A program made the position numbers and the translations under genes. From positions 80,623 through 144,622 of the forward strand of contig NZ_MAEJ01000007.1 in assembly GCF_009933175.1 (NCBI RefSeq): a DNA stretch of 64,000 nucleotides, written 5' to 3'. The stretch is from Candidatus Enterococcus huntleyi (GTDB lineage: Bacteria; Bacillota; Bacilli; Lactobacillales; Enterococcaceae). Position 1 is the first letter of the stretch; every line of letters starts with the position of its first letter. This document shows positions 34,435 through 42,339 of this stretch, piece after piece. The notes under the pieces are model-generated. The model saw nothing but the letters and a program-made list of their open reading frames with translations, searched no databases and was not told the DNA's origin.

Positions 34435-35954
34435 CAAGGATTCACCTCATTTATCAAGCTTTTGCGATCAATTTTGCCATTTGGCGTCTGTAAAAGCTGG
34501 TCGACATAGACAAATCGCTGTGGAATCATATAATCCATAACGAATTCACTCAAAGATTCTTTAATCGCCTTTGTCAGCTGAAACTCTTTTTCATACGAAT
34601 GGGCTTCAGGTACTACATAGGCAATCAGCTGCTCCACCTTGTGCTCCTGATATTTCGGTACGACTACCGCTTGCTTGACTAAAGAAACGCTGCTCAGATG
34701 ATGATCAATATCTTCCAACTCAATCCGGTAGCCATGAAACTTCACTTGAAAATCAATTCGGCCTTCATAAAGTAGCAAGCCGTCTTCCGTCACCCGACCA
34801 CAATCACCTGTCCGATAAGCAGGCTGCCCTTGATACTCAAAAAAAGCAGCTTGTGTCTTCTCAGGATTATTTAAATACCCCTTAGAAACGCTAGGTCCAC
34901 TGATGATAATTTCACCCATCTGACCGTTTTCAATAATCGTTTCTGAGTCCGGATCCATGAAAAAAACCTGTGTATCTTCTTTAACATAGCCAATCGGAAC
35001 ACGGTTGTAAGTTTCCATTAACTCTGAGGTCACCAGCACGCCAGAAATAGCTACCGTTGCTTCGGTTGGTCCATACGTATTATAGATTTCTGCCTCAGGA
35101 AAACGTTGCAACAATTCGACTGCTGTCTTTTTGGGAAGCTCTTCTCCACAAAATAAGAAACGCTCGATACTTGGTACATGGTGCCCGTCAAACGTCGGCT
35201 CCATTAAACAAATTTTCATAAAACTAGGGGTCGAAACCCAAACATTAATGTCCAGCTTAGGCAACGTCGTAAACAAAGCTTTAAAATCATTGATCACTGA
35301 TTTTTTTAGTGGCGCCAAGCTCCCACCTGATGTTAGAGCTGAATAAACACCCATCACAGATAAATCAAACGAATACGGCGCTTGAGATAAAAATTGTAGG
35401 CCTTCTCGCAAATTAAAATCACTCAACTCCCAGTTTACAAAACTGACTAGGTTATCATGACTAATTTGAACACCTTTAGGTACTCCTGTAGTCCCCGATG
35501 TGAAAATAATATAATAAGTCTGATCGCCCATAACCGGCTGTTTCTCATAGATCAATGATTCCGCACTAATTATCTCGTTCACTGTCTCTCGGTTAGTAAT
35601 CGGAATCGACGTAGCCAATTCCTGCCAATCCCCAATACTGATAATCAGCGCTGGTTGTGCGACTGAAAGAATCAATTCTACACGATCCTTAGGCGTTGAA
35701 CTTTCGATAGGTATGTACGCTCTACCCGTCTTAGAAGCTGCTAGAAAAGCCACCAACATCTCAAATTCTAATTCCCCATAAACGACGATAGGCGCTTTAC
35801 TTTTTATTGTTGCATCTAAATAGGCCGCTAGTTTATCAGACCATTCAGCTAATTGACCATAGGTATATGTGACTTGTCCCTCGCAATAAACGACTCGATC
35901 AGGTTCCCTACTTGCCCAATCTTCAATTGTTTGAACAATATTTGCTACTTTCAT
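34434..35954 (-). CDS. dltA: D-alanine--D-alanyl carrier protein ligase
   Basis: Adenylates D-alanine and loads it on DltC in the cytosol. The 506 residues show FTSGTTGVPKG (P-loop), YGPTEATV, YRTGDCG and the C-terminal lysine motif PNGKIDRKS. AAGGGGGGA precedes the ATG. It is the second gene of the operon, 11 bp after dltX. Confidence 0.97.
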   Translation of the reverse strand: MKVANIVQTIEDWASREPDRVVYCEGQVTYTYGQLAEWSDKLAAYLDATIKSKAPIVVYGELEFEMLVAFLAASKTGRAYIPIESSTPKDRVELILSVAQPALIISIGDWQELATSIPITNRETVNEIISAESLIYEKQPVMGDQTYYIIFTSGTTGVPKGVQISHDNLVSFVNWELSDFNLREGLQFLSQAPYSFDLSVMGVYSALTSGGSLAPLKKSVINDFKALFTTLPKLDINVWVSTPSFMKICLMEPTFDGHHVPSIERFLFCGEELPKKTAVELLQRFPEAEIYNTYGPTEATVAISGVLVTSELMETYNRVPIGYVKEDTQVFFMDPDSETIIENGQMGEIIISGPSVSKGYLNNPEKTQAAFFEYQGQPAYRTGDCGRVTEDGLLLYEGRIDFQVKFHGYRIELEDIDHHLSSVSLVKQAVVVPKYQEHKVEQLIAYVVPEAHSYEKEFQLTKAIKESLSEFVMDYMIPQRFVYVDQLLQTPNGKIDRKSLINEVNP

Positions 35955-35965
35955 GAAATCCCCCC

Positions 35966-36115
35966 TTAAAATTCATTATAAATAAACGTACCACCTTGAA
36001 TATTTTTATAATGATAAAGATAAATTAATAGTAGGATAATGCAGAAATAGAAAGCCGTTTTCCCAATAAAAATTAAGCTATTTCGGATCGCTTCGTTTTT
36101 TATTAGCTGCTTCAT
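35966..36115 (-). CDS. dltX: DltX membrane peptide
   Basis: A 49-residue peptide, too short for ordinary gene calls. It has a basic N-terminus, one transmembrane helix (about 14-34), and the C-terminal hallmark GGTFIYNEF shared by DltX proteins of Firmicutes. DltX is required for D-alanylation in several species and its C-terminal motif is thought to interact with the DltB/DltD step. AGGAGGGA lies 5 bases before the ATG. First gene of the dlt operon. Confidence 0.93.
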   Translation of the reverse strand: MKQLIKNEAIRNSLIFIGKTAFYFCIILLLIYLYHYKNIQGGTFIYNEF

Positions 36116-36148
36116 CAAATCCCTCCTTTTACATTTCTCTCTCTTTCT

Positions 36149-36215
36149 ATTGTAAAAGCTAGGAGTAAATTAAAAGCCTCGAAAATGTAAATAGTTGATA
36201 AACTGATGATAAACT
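36149..36215 (-). promoter_or_regulatory. dlt operon promoter with phased GATAAACT boxes
   Basis: A minus-strand -10 TACAAT (36154-36149) has no usable -35 (GGCTTT at 17 bp). Just upstream lie two identical GATAAACT boxes (36197, 36208) 11 bp apart and a weaker third, TGTAAATA (36186). A defective -35 plus helically phased repeats is the layout of a response-regulator-activated promoter. Confidence 0.6.
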
Positions 36216-36284
36216 CTTTACTTCAATTCTTAGGTTTTTATAATGATTCACCTAGACCTCGGCCATGTTTAGACCTTCTTCAGC

Positions 36285-36340
36285 TTAAAAAAAAATAAGA
36301 AAGACTTCTCACCACCATGGGTGTAAAAAGTCTTTCTTAT
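36285..36340 (-). terminator. Terminator after the two-component system
   Basis: Stem ATAAGAAAGACTT (36295-36307) / AAGTCTTTCTTAT (36328-36340), followed on the minus strand by about nine T. It separates the response-regulator gene from the dlt promoter. Confidence 0.9.
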
Positions 36341-36428
36341 AGCCGAGTCTTGCTCAAAAATACAGTTATATAGTGCATTTATTTGAAATTGATTTTTGTT
36401 AGGCAGGACTTTATCGAAAATTTAGGCA

Positions 36429-37133
36429 TCACGGCTGAAATCTATAACCCGCTCCCCAAACGGTTTGAATATATTGTGGATTCGTCGGATCCTCTTCAAC
36501 CTTTTCCCTTAATCGGTTGATATGTACCGCTACAGTTCGAATATTTCCTAGCGCATCCATTCCCCAAATTTTTTCGTATAGCTGTTCCTTACTAAAAACG
36601 ATTTCGGCATTAGACATTAAAAACAACAATAGTTCGTATTCTCTATGCTTACAATCCACTTCAACATCGTCAACATAGACACGATGGGTTTGCGAATTAA
36701 TTCTAATCTTACCTAAGTGAATTTCACCTTCTACTTTTGGCTCAGGACTCGCTTGTCTGCCTTTAATGCGTTCGTATTGGGCAATATTGGCCTTCACTCG
36801 AGCCACAAGCTCCGTCGGTGAAAAAGGTTTGGAAATATAATCATCTGCACCAAGCCCTAAACCTCGTAATTTATCCAACTCTTCAGTCTTCGCCGTCACC
36901 ATGATGATTGGAATATCGACTTTATCACGAATTCCTCGACAAATTTCATAGCCGTCCATTCCTGGCAGCATGACATCCAATAAAATCAGTTGGTAGTCCC
37001 CATTGACTGCTTCCTGATACCCCTTAGTCCCTTCACGTACGATGGATACCTCATAGCCTTCCATCTCTAAAAAATCTCGTTCAATCATTGAAATATCTTC
37101 ATCATCTTCAATAATCAGTACTCGTTTGTTCAT
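36429..37133 (-). CDS. OmpR/PhoB-family response regulator
   Basis: DNA-binding response regulator of 234 residues. The receiver domain has the acidic pocket Asp10-Asp11, phosphoacceptor Asp53 (LLDVMLPGMDG) and the conserved Lys in YISKPFSP. The C-terminal winged helix ends in VWGAGYRF. Its gene overlaps the histidine kinase gene by 26 bp. The ATG at 37133 is used; GTG and TTG codons just upstream are alternatives. It likely binds the TAAACT repeats at 39828-39866 and 36197-36215, thus controlling its own operon and dlt. Confidence 0.93.
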   Translation of the reverse strand: MNKRVLIIEDDEDISMIERDFLEMEGYEVSIVREGTKGYQEAVNGDYQLILLDVMLPGMDGYEICRGIRDKVDIPIIMVTAKTEELDKLRGLGLGADDYISKPFSPTELVARVKANIAQYERIKGRQASPEPKVEGEIHLGKIRINSQTHRVYVDDVEVDCKHREYELLLFLMSNAEIVFSKEQLYEKIWGMDALGNIRTVAVHINRLREKVEEDPTNPQYIQTVWGAGYRFQP

Positions 37134-38601
37134 CACCAACAGGTATTTCCCCTTTCTTCACTGGTAGTGTAATCAGAATTGTTAAGCCACCAAACGAATG
37201 ATTCCGCGCTTGGATTTTCCCATTCATACCTTCAATAATTTTCTTAGAAATCGCTAATCCTAAGCCATTCCCCTGGCTAGGATTCGTCCGTGATTTATCA
37301 TCTCGGTAAAATAATTCAAAGAGGGTATCCAATTTTTTTGTCGCGATGCCTGAACCATTATCGGTAATTGATAGCAATAGCTGATCGCCTTCAATTCGAT
37401 AAGTCAGCGTCACGTAGACTTCCTCTTTATCTACATATTTTCGTGCATTCTCGAATAAATTCGTTAAAACAGTCCGAAATTGGACCGGATCAATCTCAAG
37501 CAATACTTCTTCATCTGGTGCATCTAAATAGACAACCATGCCCTTTTCTTCATATTCATGCTGCATAAAATGAATCGTTTCATCAATCAATTTTTTGTTC
37601 GTTGTCTCAATTAAATTAAAAGGAAACTCCCCCGTATCCAACTTTGAAAACAAGAAAAGCTGTGCGATAATTTGATCCAAATCATCGATTTTATTTTTGA
37701 TAATAGTAAAATACTTCTCTCTCATCTGAGGTGTACTCGCGACCCCTTTTTCTAAACCTTCAAGATACGCCTTAATCGAAGTCAGTGGCGTCCGTAAATC
37801 ATGAGAAATTCCTGCAACAAGCTCACGTCGGTTGGTTTCTAATTTCGTCTGAGTCTCGACCGTCGTTTTCAACTGATAGGCCATCCCATTAAAATCTTTC
37901 ACAACGGGTAAAAACTCATCTTGCTCCGCATAACGAATCTGATAATTCAGTTCCCCTGCTTGGATTTTATGAAAACCATCAGTTAAAATCTCTAAAGGCT
38001 CCACAATACTTTTTGTGACAGTCTTCGTTAAATAACGGTTAGTTAAAATAATGATGGCGATTGTCCCAATGATCATCACCAGAATAATTCGTGACAACAC
38101 TGCTTGATAATCTCGATCCCACAATGGATCCTGATAATACAAATCATTATAATAATTATTATTGACTAAAATCACCTTGTACCTATTTGCTTCAAATGAA
38201 GTCACGAATATCTGATCTTTCAAATAACTATGTTCGCCTTCTTCACTATGAATTGTATCCGTCATCTTCTGATCAATGATTTCCCCTACTGAATGGATTT
38301 GGTTTTCCCCTTGATAGACAGTTAACGCGATATTATCACTATAATACGACTCATAAAATTTCTGCATATCCGAGATAATTCCTTTGTCTGTCGCCTCGTC
38401 TGAGGACCATTTAATCACTAAACTTTCGACAGCCGCATATTGAGAACGGAACTCTCTATTTTTATTCATTGCCCCTTCATCAACGCCCCAGAAATACTGC
38501 CAAACCAGAATAAAGGCAAATGAAGCCACCAATAAACTCAATAACACTGGAATAACAATCATCAAAAGATGGGAGATAAATAAACGGCTCTTAATTGTCA
38601 T
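37108..38601 (-). CDS. Sensor histidine kinase
   Basis: Membrane kinase of 497 residues: transmembrane helices at about 8-35 and 170-189 enclose an outer sensor domain of about 135 residues; HAMP region; phosphorylated His267 in GISHDLRTPLTS; N, G1 and G2 boxes in NLFENARKY, DNGSGI and GNGLGLAISK. The ATG at 38601 is chosen because AGAGAGGA lies 11 bases upstream; a longer frame from 38664 has no such site. The outer domain is unlike the short loop of BceS-type kinases. The dlt operon downstream suggests a cell-envelope or cationic-peptide signal. Confidence 0.92.
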   Translation of the reverse strand: MTIKSRLFISHLLMIVIPVLLSLLVASFAFILVWQYFWGVDEGAMNKNREFRSQYAAVESLVIKWSSDEATDKGIISDMQKFYESYYSDNIALTVYQGENQIHSVGEIIDQKMTDTIHSEEGEHSYLKDQIFVTSFEANRYKVILVNNNYYNDLYYQDPLWDRDYQAVLSRIILVMIIGTIAIIILTNRYLTKTVTKSIVEPLEILTDGFHKIQAGELNYQIRYAEQDEFLPVVKDFNGMAYQLKTTVETQTKLETNRRELVAGISHDLRTPLTSIKAYLEGLEKGVASTPQMREKYFTIIKNKIDDLDQIIAQLFLFSKLDTGEFPFNLIETTNKKLIDETIHFMQHEYEEKGMVVYLDAPDEEVLLEIDPVQFRTVLTNLFENARKYVDKEEVYVTLTYRIEGDQLLLSITDNGSGIATKKLDTLFELFYRDDKSRTNPSQGNGLGLAISKKIIEGMNGKIQARNHSFGGLTILITLPVKKGEIPVGDEQTSTDY

Positions 38602-38686
38602 AGTCAGTTGAATCCTCTCTAAGTGAATTTTAATCATGGTATTTGATTCTGGTACTTGTTTCAATCTATTCTTATACGCTCAACTT

Positions 38687-39760
38687 TTATTCAGTTAGCG
38701 CCTCGTAAATCTGTTCAGCCATTGACCCCGTATCAATAGAGCCCGCCTGGTTACTGATAAGGATGACCAAGTTTTCATTTTTTTCATCTCCATAGACACT
38801 CGTCGTATAACCACCGAGTGAACCACTGCTAATTTTTAGATGGTCAGAAAGCCACAATCCACTACTATAGCCGTTGGTCACAGTCTCTGTCATTTCATTA
38901 TACATTTTTTCCGTCAGAATTTTGCCATTATTCTGCGCTTTTTGCACTTTCCACAAATCTCCAACAGACATAAATACATTCCCTGCCCCTAACAAGCTAG
39001 AAAACAGGCGCCGGGAATCTGGATAAGAAGCCCAAGAAACTTGATAATCTTGTCCCGTTACCTCATCAAATGTATACGCCAAAGGAAATCCCAATTCTGT
39101 TGGAATTTGATTCCAAAAATAGGTTTGCTTTAGATTTAACGGTTCAATAATTCTTTCTTCAAATAATTCTTGATAGCTTTGCCCACTCACCATTGATAAA
39201 ATACCAGCTAGCAGAGAGTAATTTGCATTCGTATAAGTAAATGATTGGTCCTCAGTAACTGACATCTCTGTCAGGACAAAATTAAGTTGTTCAGCTTGAT
39301 TATCTAACAAACTATCCGGCTCAATCTCGTCCATCTCAATCCCTGAACGGTGATTCAGTAAATCTCGAATCGTTAGGTCATTCGCCTGTTCTACTTGAGG
39401 ATAAAAGGCCTCAATCGTCTGATCATACGACAATCTCCCTTCAGAAACCAGCTGCTCCACCAACATCGCAGTCAAACTCTTTTGCACGGAAGCAATCGGA
39501 TAAGATAGTGTCACCGCATTTCGCTGTTCCTCTTCCTGATTGGCATATCCATATGCTTGTTCATAGTAGACTTCGCCTTCTTGGGCCAACAAAACGACTC
39601 CTTTAAAATGCTGTTCATTCAGTAAACTATCCGTAAAAGCCGTTACTTCCTTTGGCTCTGCTTTCTTCAGCGGACGTCCGCCTGCAATTTTTACTACAAT
39701 CATGCCCAAAAGAATGACTACTATAAACACTCCCCAGACAATCGTCATTTTTTTCTTCAC
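38687..39760 (-). CDS. Membrane-anchored serine hydrolase (beta-lactamase/PBP4*-like)
   Basis: Class C beta-lactamase-fold protein of 357 residues with one N-terminal transmembrane helix (about 5-25) and an outer catalytic domain. The nucleophile motif is Ser91-Val-Gln-Lys94 and the second motif Tyr176-Thr-Asn178 (YTNANY); the third motif is probably SGSLGG. Such proteins act as D-amino-acid peptidases or esterases on wall components. The start is GTG at 39760 with GAGGGT 7 bases upstream; TTG at 39775 is the alternative. It lies 85 bp upstream of the kinase gene and is probably co-transcribed. D-alanine esterase activity would fit the dlt context but is not shown. Confidence 0.85.
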   Translation of the reverse strand: MKKKMTIVWGVFIVVILLGMIVVKIAGGRPLKKAEPKEVTAFTDSLLNEQHFKGVVLLAQEGEVYYEQAYGYANQEEEQRNAVTLSYPIASVQKSLTAMLVEQLVSEGRLSYDQTIEAFYPQVEQANDLTIRDLLNHRSGIEMDEIEPDSLLDNQAEQLNFVLTEMSVTEDQSFTYTNANYSLLAGILSMVSGQSYQELFEERIIEPLNLKQTYFWNQIPTELGFPLAYTFDEVTGQDYQVSWASYPDSRRLFSSLLGAGNVFMSVGDLWKVQKAQNNGKILTEKMYNEMTETVTNGYSSGLWLSDHLKISSGSLGGYTTSVYGDEKNENLVILISNQAGSIDTGSMAEQIYEALTE

Positions 39761-39827
39761 ATTAGACACCCTCAATAGGTTTCAAAAAACCTTTTCTACC
39801 TATTCTAATTAGCATAACCGAAATAAA

Positions 39828-39866
39828 TAAACTGACAGTAAACTAGAAGTGAATGATTGATAAACT
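39828..39866 (-). promoter_or_regulatory. Phased TAAACT boxes before the hydrolase/two-component operon
   Basis: TAAACT at 39828, 39839 and 39861: offsets 0, 11 and 33 bp, thus one helical face. The same box in the same relative orientation occurs before dlt (36199, 36210). A -10 candidate, TAGAAT (39807-39802), follows. Confidence 0.55.
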
Positions 39867-39980
39867 AGCAAGTTTATCCCTCCACTCCATTATTTTTTTC
39901 ACATTTATTCTTCAGATAAAAAATCTAGAATAGTCCCAGTTATCGTACAATGTCCCTATAGAAAAAGCAAAAAGTAGGGC

Positions 39981-40009
39981 TTGAAACCGCTATTTATCCA
40001 TGCTAAGCT
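39981..40009 (+). promoter_or_regulatory. Promoter of the 21-residue peptide gene
   Basis: TTGAAA (39981-39986), 17 bp, TAAGCT (40004-40009) with a TGn extension. It lies 36 bp before the start codon. Confidence 0.5.
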
Positions 40010-40044
40010 TGAAATAAAAACAAAAAGTTGAAAGGATGTTACTC

Positions 40045-40110
40045 ATGGTTTGGATTATATTAATTGTCATGGCCATTGCAATGTATCTCATTGTACGGGA
40101 CAAAAAATAA
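40045..40110 (+). CDS. Single-helix membrane microprotein (21 aa)
   Basis: ATG at 40045 preceded by AAAGGATG at 8 bases, then 20 codons and TAA. The peptide is a single hydrophobic helix (WIILIVMAIAMYLIV) with a charged end RDKK, so it should insert in the membrane. A plausible promoter stands directly upstream and a hairpin downstream. It is divergent from the serine hydrolase/two-component operon and shares its intergenic region, which hints at a regulatory or stress role as for other small membrane peptides near kinases. I know no named homologue. Confidence 0.6.
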   Translation: MVWIILIVMAIAMYLIVRDKK

Positions 40111-40159
40111 GAAATACATAGCCCCATTTCGTTTAATTTTTTAGATTATCTTACCTACA

Positions 40160-40205
40160 AAAAGGTAGGGCATACCTCAACTGGATATGCCCTACCGCTT
40201 TACTG
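40160..40205. terminator. Terminator hairpin, stronger on the minus strand
   Basis: Stem GGTAGGGCATA (40164-40174) / TATGCCCTACC (40186-40196). A T-run follows only on the minus strand, so it chiefly ends the MarR/acetyltransferase transcript and may also stop the microprotein transcript. Confidence 0.75.
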
Positions 40206-40348
40206 TTTCTACTATCTATTTCATCTCTTATTCACATGCCCACTCATTTAGTGAACTCCAATGGGAAAAATGTCTCCACATCGCCAGACTAGTTAGGATG
40301 TGTCTCTCTTTTAGGCATAAAATTAAATAAAGAAGATAATCCTTCCTC

Positions 40349-40867
40349 TTAGAGCATCTTCAATAAAATCAAATCCGTCTGCTCCTCTTCCCCCATAAAG
40401 AAAGAATGAGCGCCGACTTCTTTAAATCCTTGCGTTTCATAGAAAGCACGAGCCTTTGCGTTAAATTCCCAAACGCCTAACCACAAAGAACTTTTATGCA
40501 TTTCTTTTGCGACAGTCTCAGCTTTCTTTAGTCCAGCCGTCCCGTAACCCTTGCGTTTATGTTTCGACCGAATATAGATTCTTTCAACTTCCAATGAATT
40601 CTTTTGAATATCTTCAGATTGTGCTTTGCCAACATTCAATTTAAGATAGCCTAGGATTTCTTCTCCTTGCTGCATAAAGTAAAAGAAACTTTCTGGATTC
40701 TTTAATTCTTTTGCCAATTGCTCTTCATTATACGACTGCGTTAAGTAATCTTCTAACGCCTCTTTTGTATTTTGTTCAGCAAAGGTATCTGTAAATGTTT
40801 CAATGCTAATCGAACGAAGAACTGATAAATCAGCTATCGTACACTGCTTCCACTCAAATTTTTCCAT
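40349..40867 (-). CDS. GNAT family N-acetyltransferase (PaiA-like)
   Basis: Acetyltransferase of 172 residues. The acetyl-CoA loop is in HKRKGYGTAGLKKAE after VERIYIRSKHK, and AKARAFYETQGFKEVG is the C-terminal core. The pattern resembles PaiA polyamine acetyltransferases. The ATG at 40867 follows AGGAG 9 bases upstream, and that site overlaps the stop of the MarR gene, so the two are translationally linked. The substrate is unproven. Confidence 0.82.
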   Translation of the reverse strand: MEKFEWKQCTIADLSVLRSISIETFTDTFAEQNTKEALEDYLTQSYNEEQLAKELKNPESFFYFMQQGEEILGYLKLNVGKAQSEDIQKNSLEVERIYIRSKHKRKGYGTAGLKKAETVAKEMHKSSLWLGVWEFNAKARAFYETQGFKEVGAHSFFMGEEEQTDLILLKML

Positions 40868-40879
40868 GTTATCCAACTC

Positions 40880-41332
40880 CTAATACGTTCGTTTCCCACC
40901 ACTTTTGACAAAGTGCCAGTCTTCATCGACATTTTTTTTAACTTTGATTAATAACTCATGTAACACTTTTTGTTCTTGCTTCGTGAGCCCCTGTAAAGCC
41001 GCTTCTTTCGAATATTTATTTTCGCGAAGAATAAACGCGGCCTTTTCAGCTCCTTTATCAGTCGTTTCGAGATGAATAATCTTTTTATTTTCCTGGTCAA
41101 GGACTTTAGTCACAAAACCTTTTTCAACCAATCGCTGGATAGCTCTAGAAGCCGTAGAACGATCAACTTTAATCATTTCAGCCAGCTGTTCAGGAATAAT
41201 TCCTTTATTTTCATAGATCCTGACTAAATACACATATTGCCCACGAGTTAACTCAAACTCTTTAAACTCAATATTCGCAATCGAATCCAGTGCTCGCGCA
41301 ATCACACCAATATCACGTAAGATACTCTCCAC
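40880..41332 (-). CDS. MarR-family transcriptional regulator
   Basis: Winged-helix regulator of 150 residues. The recognition helix lies in AEMIKVDRSTASRAIQRL and the wing in LDQENKKIIHLETTDKG. The GTG start has GGAGGTGAG upstream. It is the first gene of a two-gene operon with the acetyltransferase. A palindrome at 41367-41384 in its promoter is the likely autoregulatory site. Confidence 0.9.
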   Translation of the reverse strand: MESILRDIGVIARALDSIANIEFKEFELTRGQYVYLVRIYENKGIIPEQLAEMIKVDRSTASRAIQRLVEKGFVTKVLDQENKKIIHLETTDKGAEKAAFILRENKYSKEAALQGLTKQEQKVLHELLIKVKKNVDEDWHFVKSGGKRTY

Positions 41333-41366
41333 AGTCTCACCTCCATAAAATTATAATAACTAAATA

Positions 41367-41384
41367 TTGTTGCATTTGCAACAA
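41367..41384. promoter_or_regulatory. MarR operator candidate
   Basis: Perfect palindrome TTGTTGCA-TT-TGCAACAA. It lies 12 bp upstream of a minus-strand TATAAT (41355-41350), over the -35 region of the marR-like gene. Confidence 0.6.
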
Positions 41385-41411
41385 AAAGATAAATCCCGAA
41401 TCCATTTTAAA

Positions 41412-41476
41412 TCAAAAAAAAGAAAGATAACCTGTGCATCACTAGCAAAAACTAGTCACACACAGGTTACCTATCG
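41412..41476 (-). terminator. Terminator of the kdu/kdg operon
   Basis: Stem GATAACCTGTG / CACAGGTTACCTATC with an inner ACTAG / CTAGT stem; on the minus strand it runs into a seven-T tract, 47 bp after kduD. Confidence 0.8.
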
Positions 41477-41522
41477 TTTGATTGTGTATAAAAAAGATAA
41501 TCGAGTATAGTTATCTATCTTA

Positions 41523-42326
41523 TTAAGGTTGTTTACCAATATAAGCTAAGATTCCGCCATCAACATATAAAATATGTCCATTAACAAAGTTAGATGCATC
41601 TGATGAAAGGAATACTGCTGATCCAGCTAAATCATCTGGTTCGCCCCAACGAGCTGCTGGTGTTTTAGAAATAATGAATTGGTCAAATGGATGTCTTGAA
41701 CCATCTTCTTGTAATTCACGTAATGGTGCTGTTTGAGGTGTTGCAATGTAGCCAGGTCCAATTCCGTTACATTGGATATTCGCTTCACCAAACTCAGAAC
41801 AAATATTTTTTGTTAACATTTTTAGTCCGCCTTTAGCAGCTGCATAACCCGCAACTGTTTCACGACCAAGTTCACTCATCATTGAACAGATGTTAATGAT
41901 TTTACCGTGACCTTTTTTGATCATTGATGGCAAGACAGCTTTTGACATAATGAATTGACCATTTAAGTCAATATCAATTACTTGACGGAAATCTGCTGCT
42001 GACATTTCTAACATTGGAATACGTTTGATGATTCCAGCATTATTTACTAAAATATCAATTACGCCAACTTCAGCTTCGATTTGTTTAACACCAGCTTCAA
42101 CTGCGTCTTCATCTGTAATATCAAAAACAAATCCGTGTGCTTTGATGCCGATTTCTTTGTAGTTTTCTAAGCCTTTATCTACGCCTTCTTGCGTACGATC
42201 GTTAAATACAATCGTTGCTCCAGCTGCAGCTAGACCTTTCGCGATTTCAAAACCAATTCCGTACACAGCGCCAGTTACTAACGCAATTTTACCATCTAAT
42301 TTAAACATATCCATTGAAAAACTCAT
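41523..42326 (-). CDS. kduD: 2-dehydro-3-deoxy-D-gluconate 5-dehydrogenase (KduD-like)
   Basis: Short-chain dehydrogenase of 267 residues that reduces 2,5-diketo-3-deoxygluconate to 2-keto-3-deoxygluconate (KDG) with NAD(P)H. The cofactor motif is TGAVYGIG, then LVNNAGI, and the catalytic Ser-Tyr-Lys is in NICSMMSE and YAAAKGG. Family members also include gluconate 5-dehydrogenase, but the kduI neighbour 13 bp upstream favours KduD. It is the last gene of the kdgA-kdgK-kduI-kduD operon. Confidence 0.9.
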   Translation of the reverse strand: MSFSMDMFKLDGKIALVTGAVYGIGFEIAKGLAAAGATIVFNDRTQEGVDKGLENYKEIGIKAHGFVFDITDEDAVEAGVKQIEAEVGVIDILVNNAGIIKRIPMLEMSAADFRQVIDIDLNGQFIMSKAVLPSMIKKGHGKIINICSMMSELGRETVAGYAAAKGGLKMLTKNICSEFGEANIQCNGIGPGYIATPQTAPLRELQEDGSRHPFDQFIISKTPAARWGEPDDLAGSAVFLSSDASNFVNGHILYVDGGILAYIGKQP

Positions 42327-42339
42327 TTTTACATTCCTC

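Noticed and set aside
40160..40205. CRISPR or repeat unit around GGTAGGGCATA
   Set aside because: It is a single inverted pair with a minus-strand T-run, thus a terminator. No CRISPR array was found anywhere in the window.
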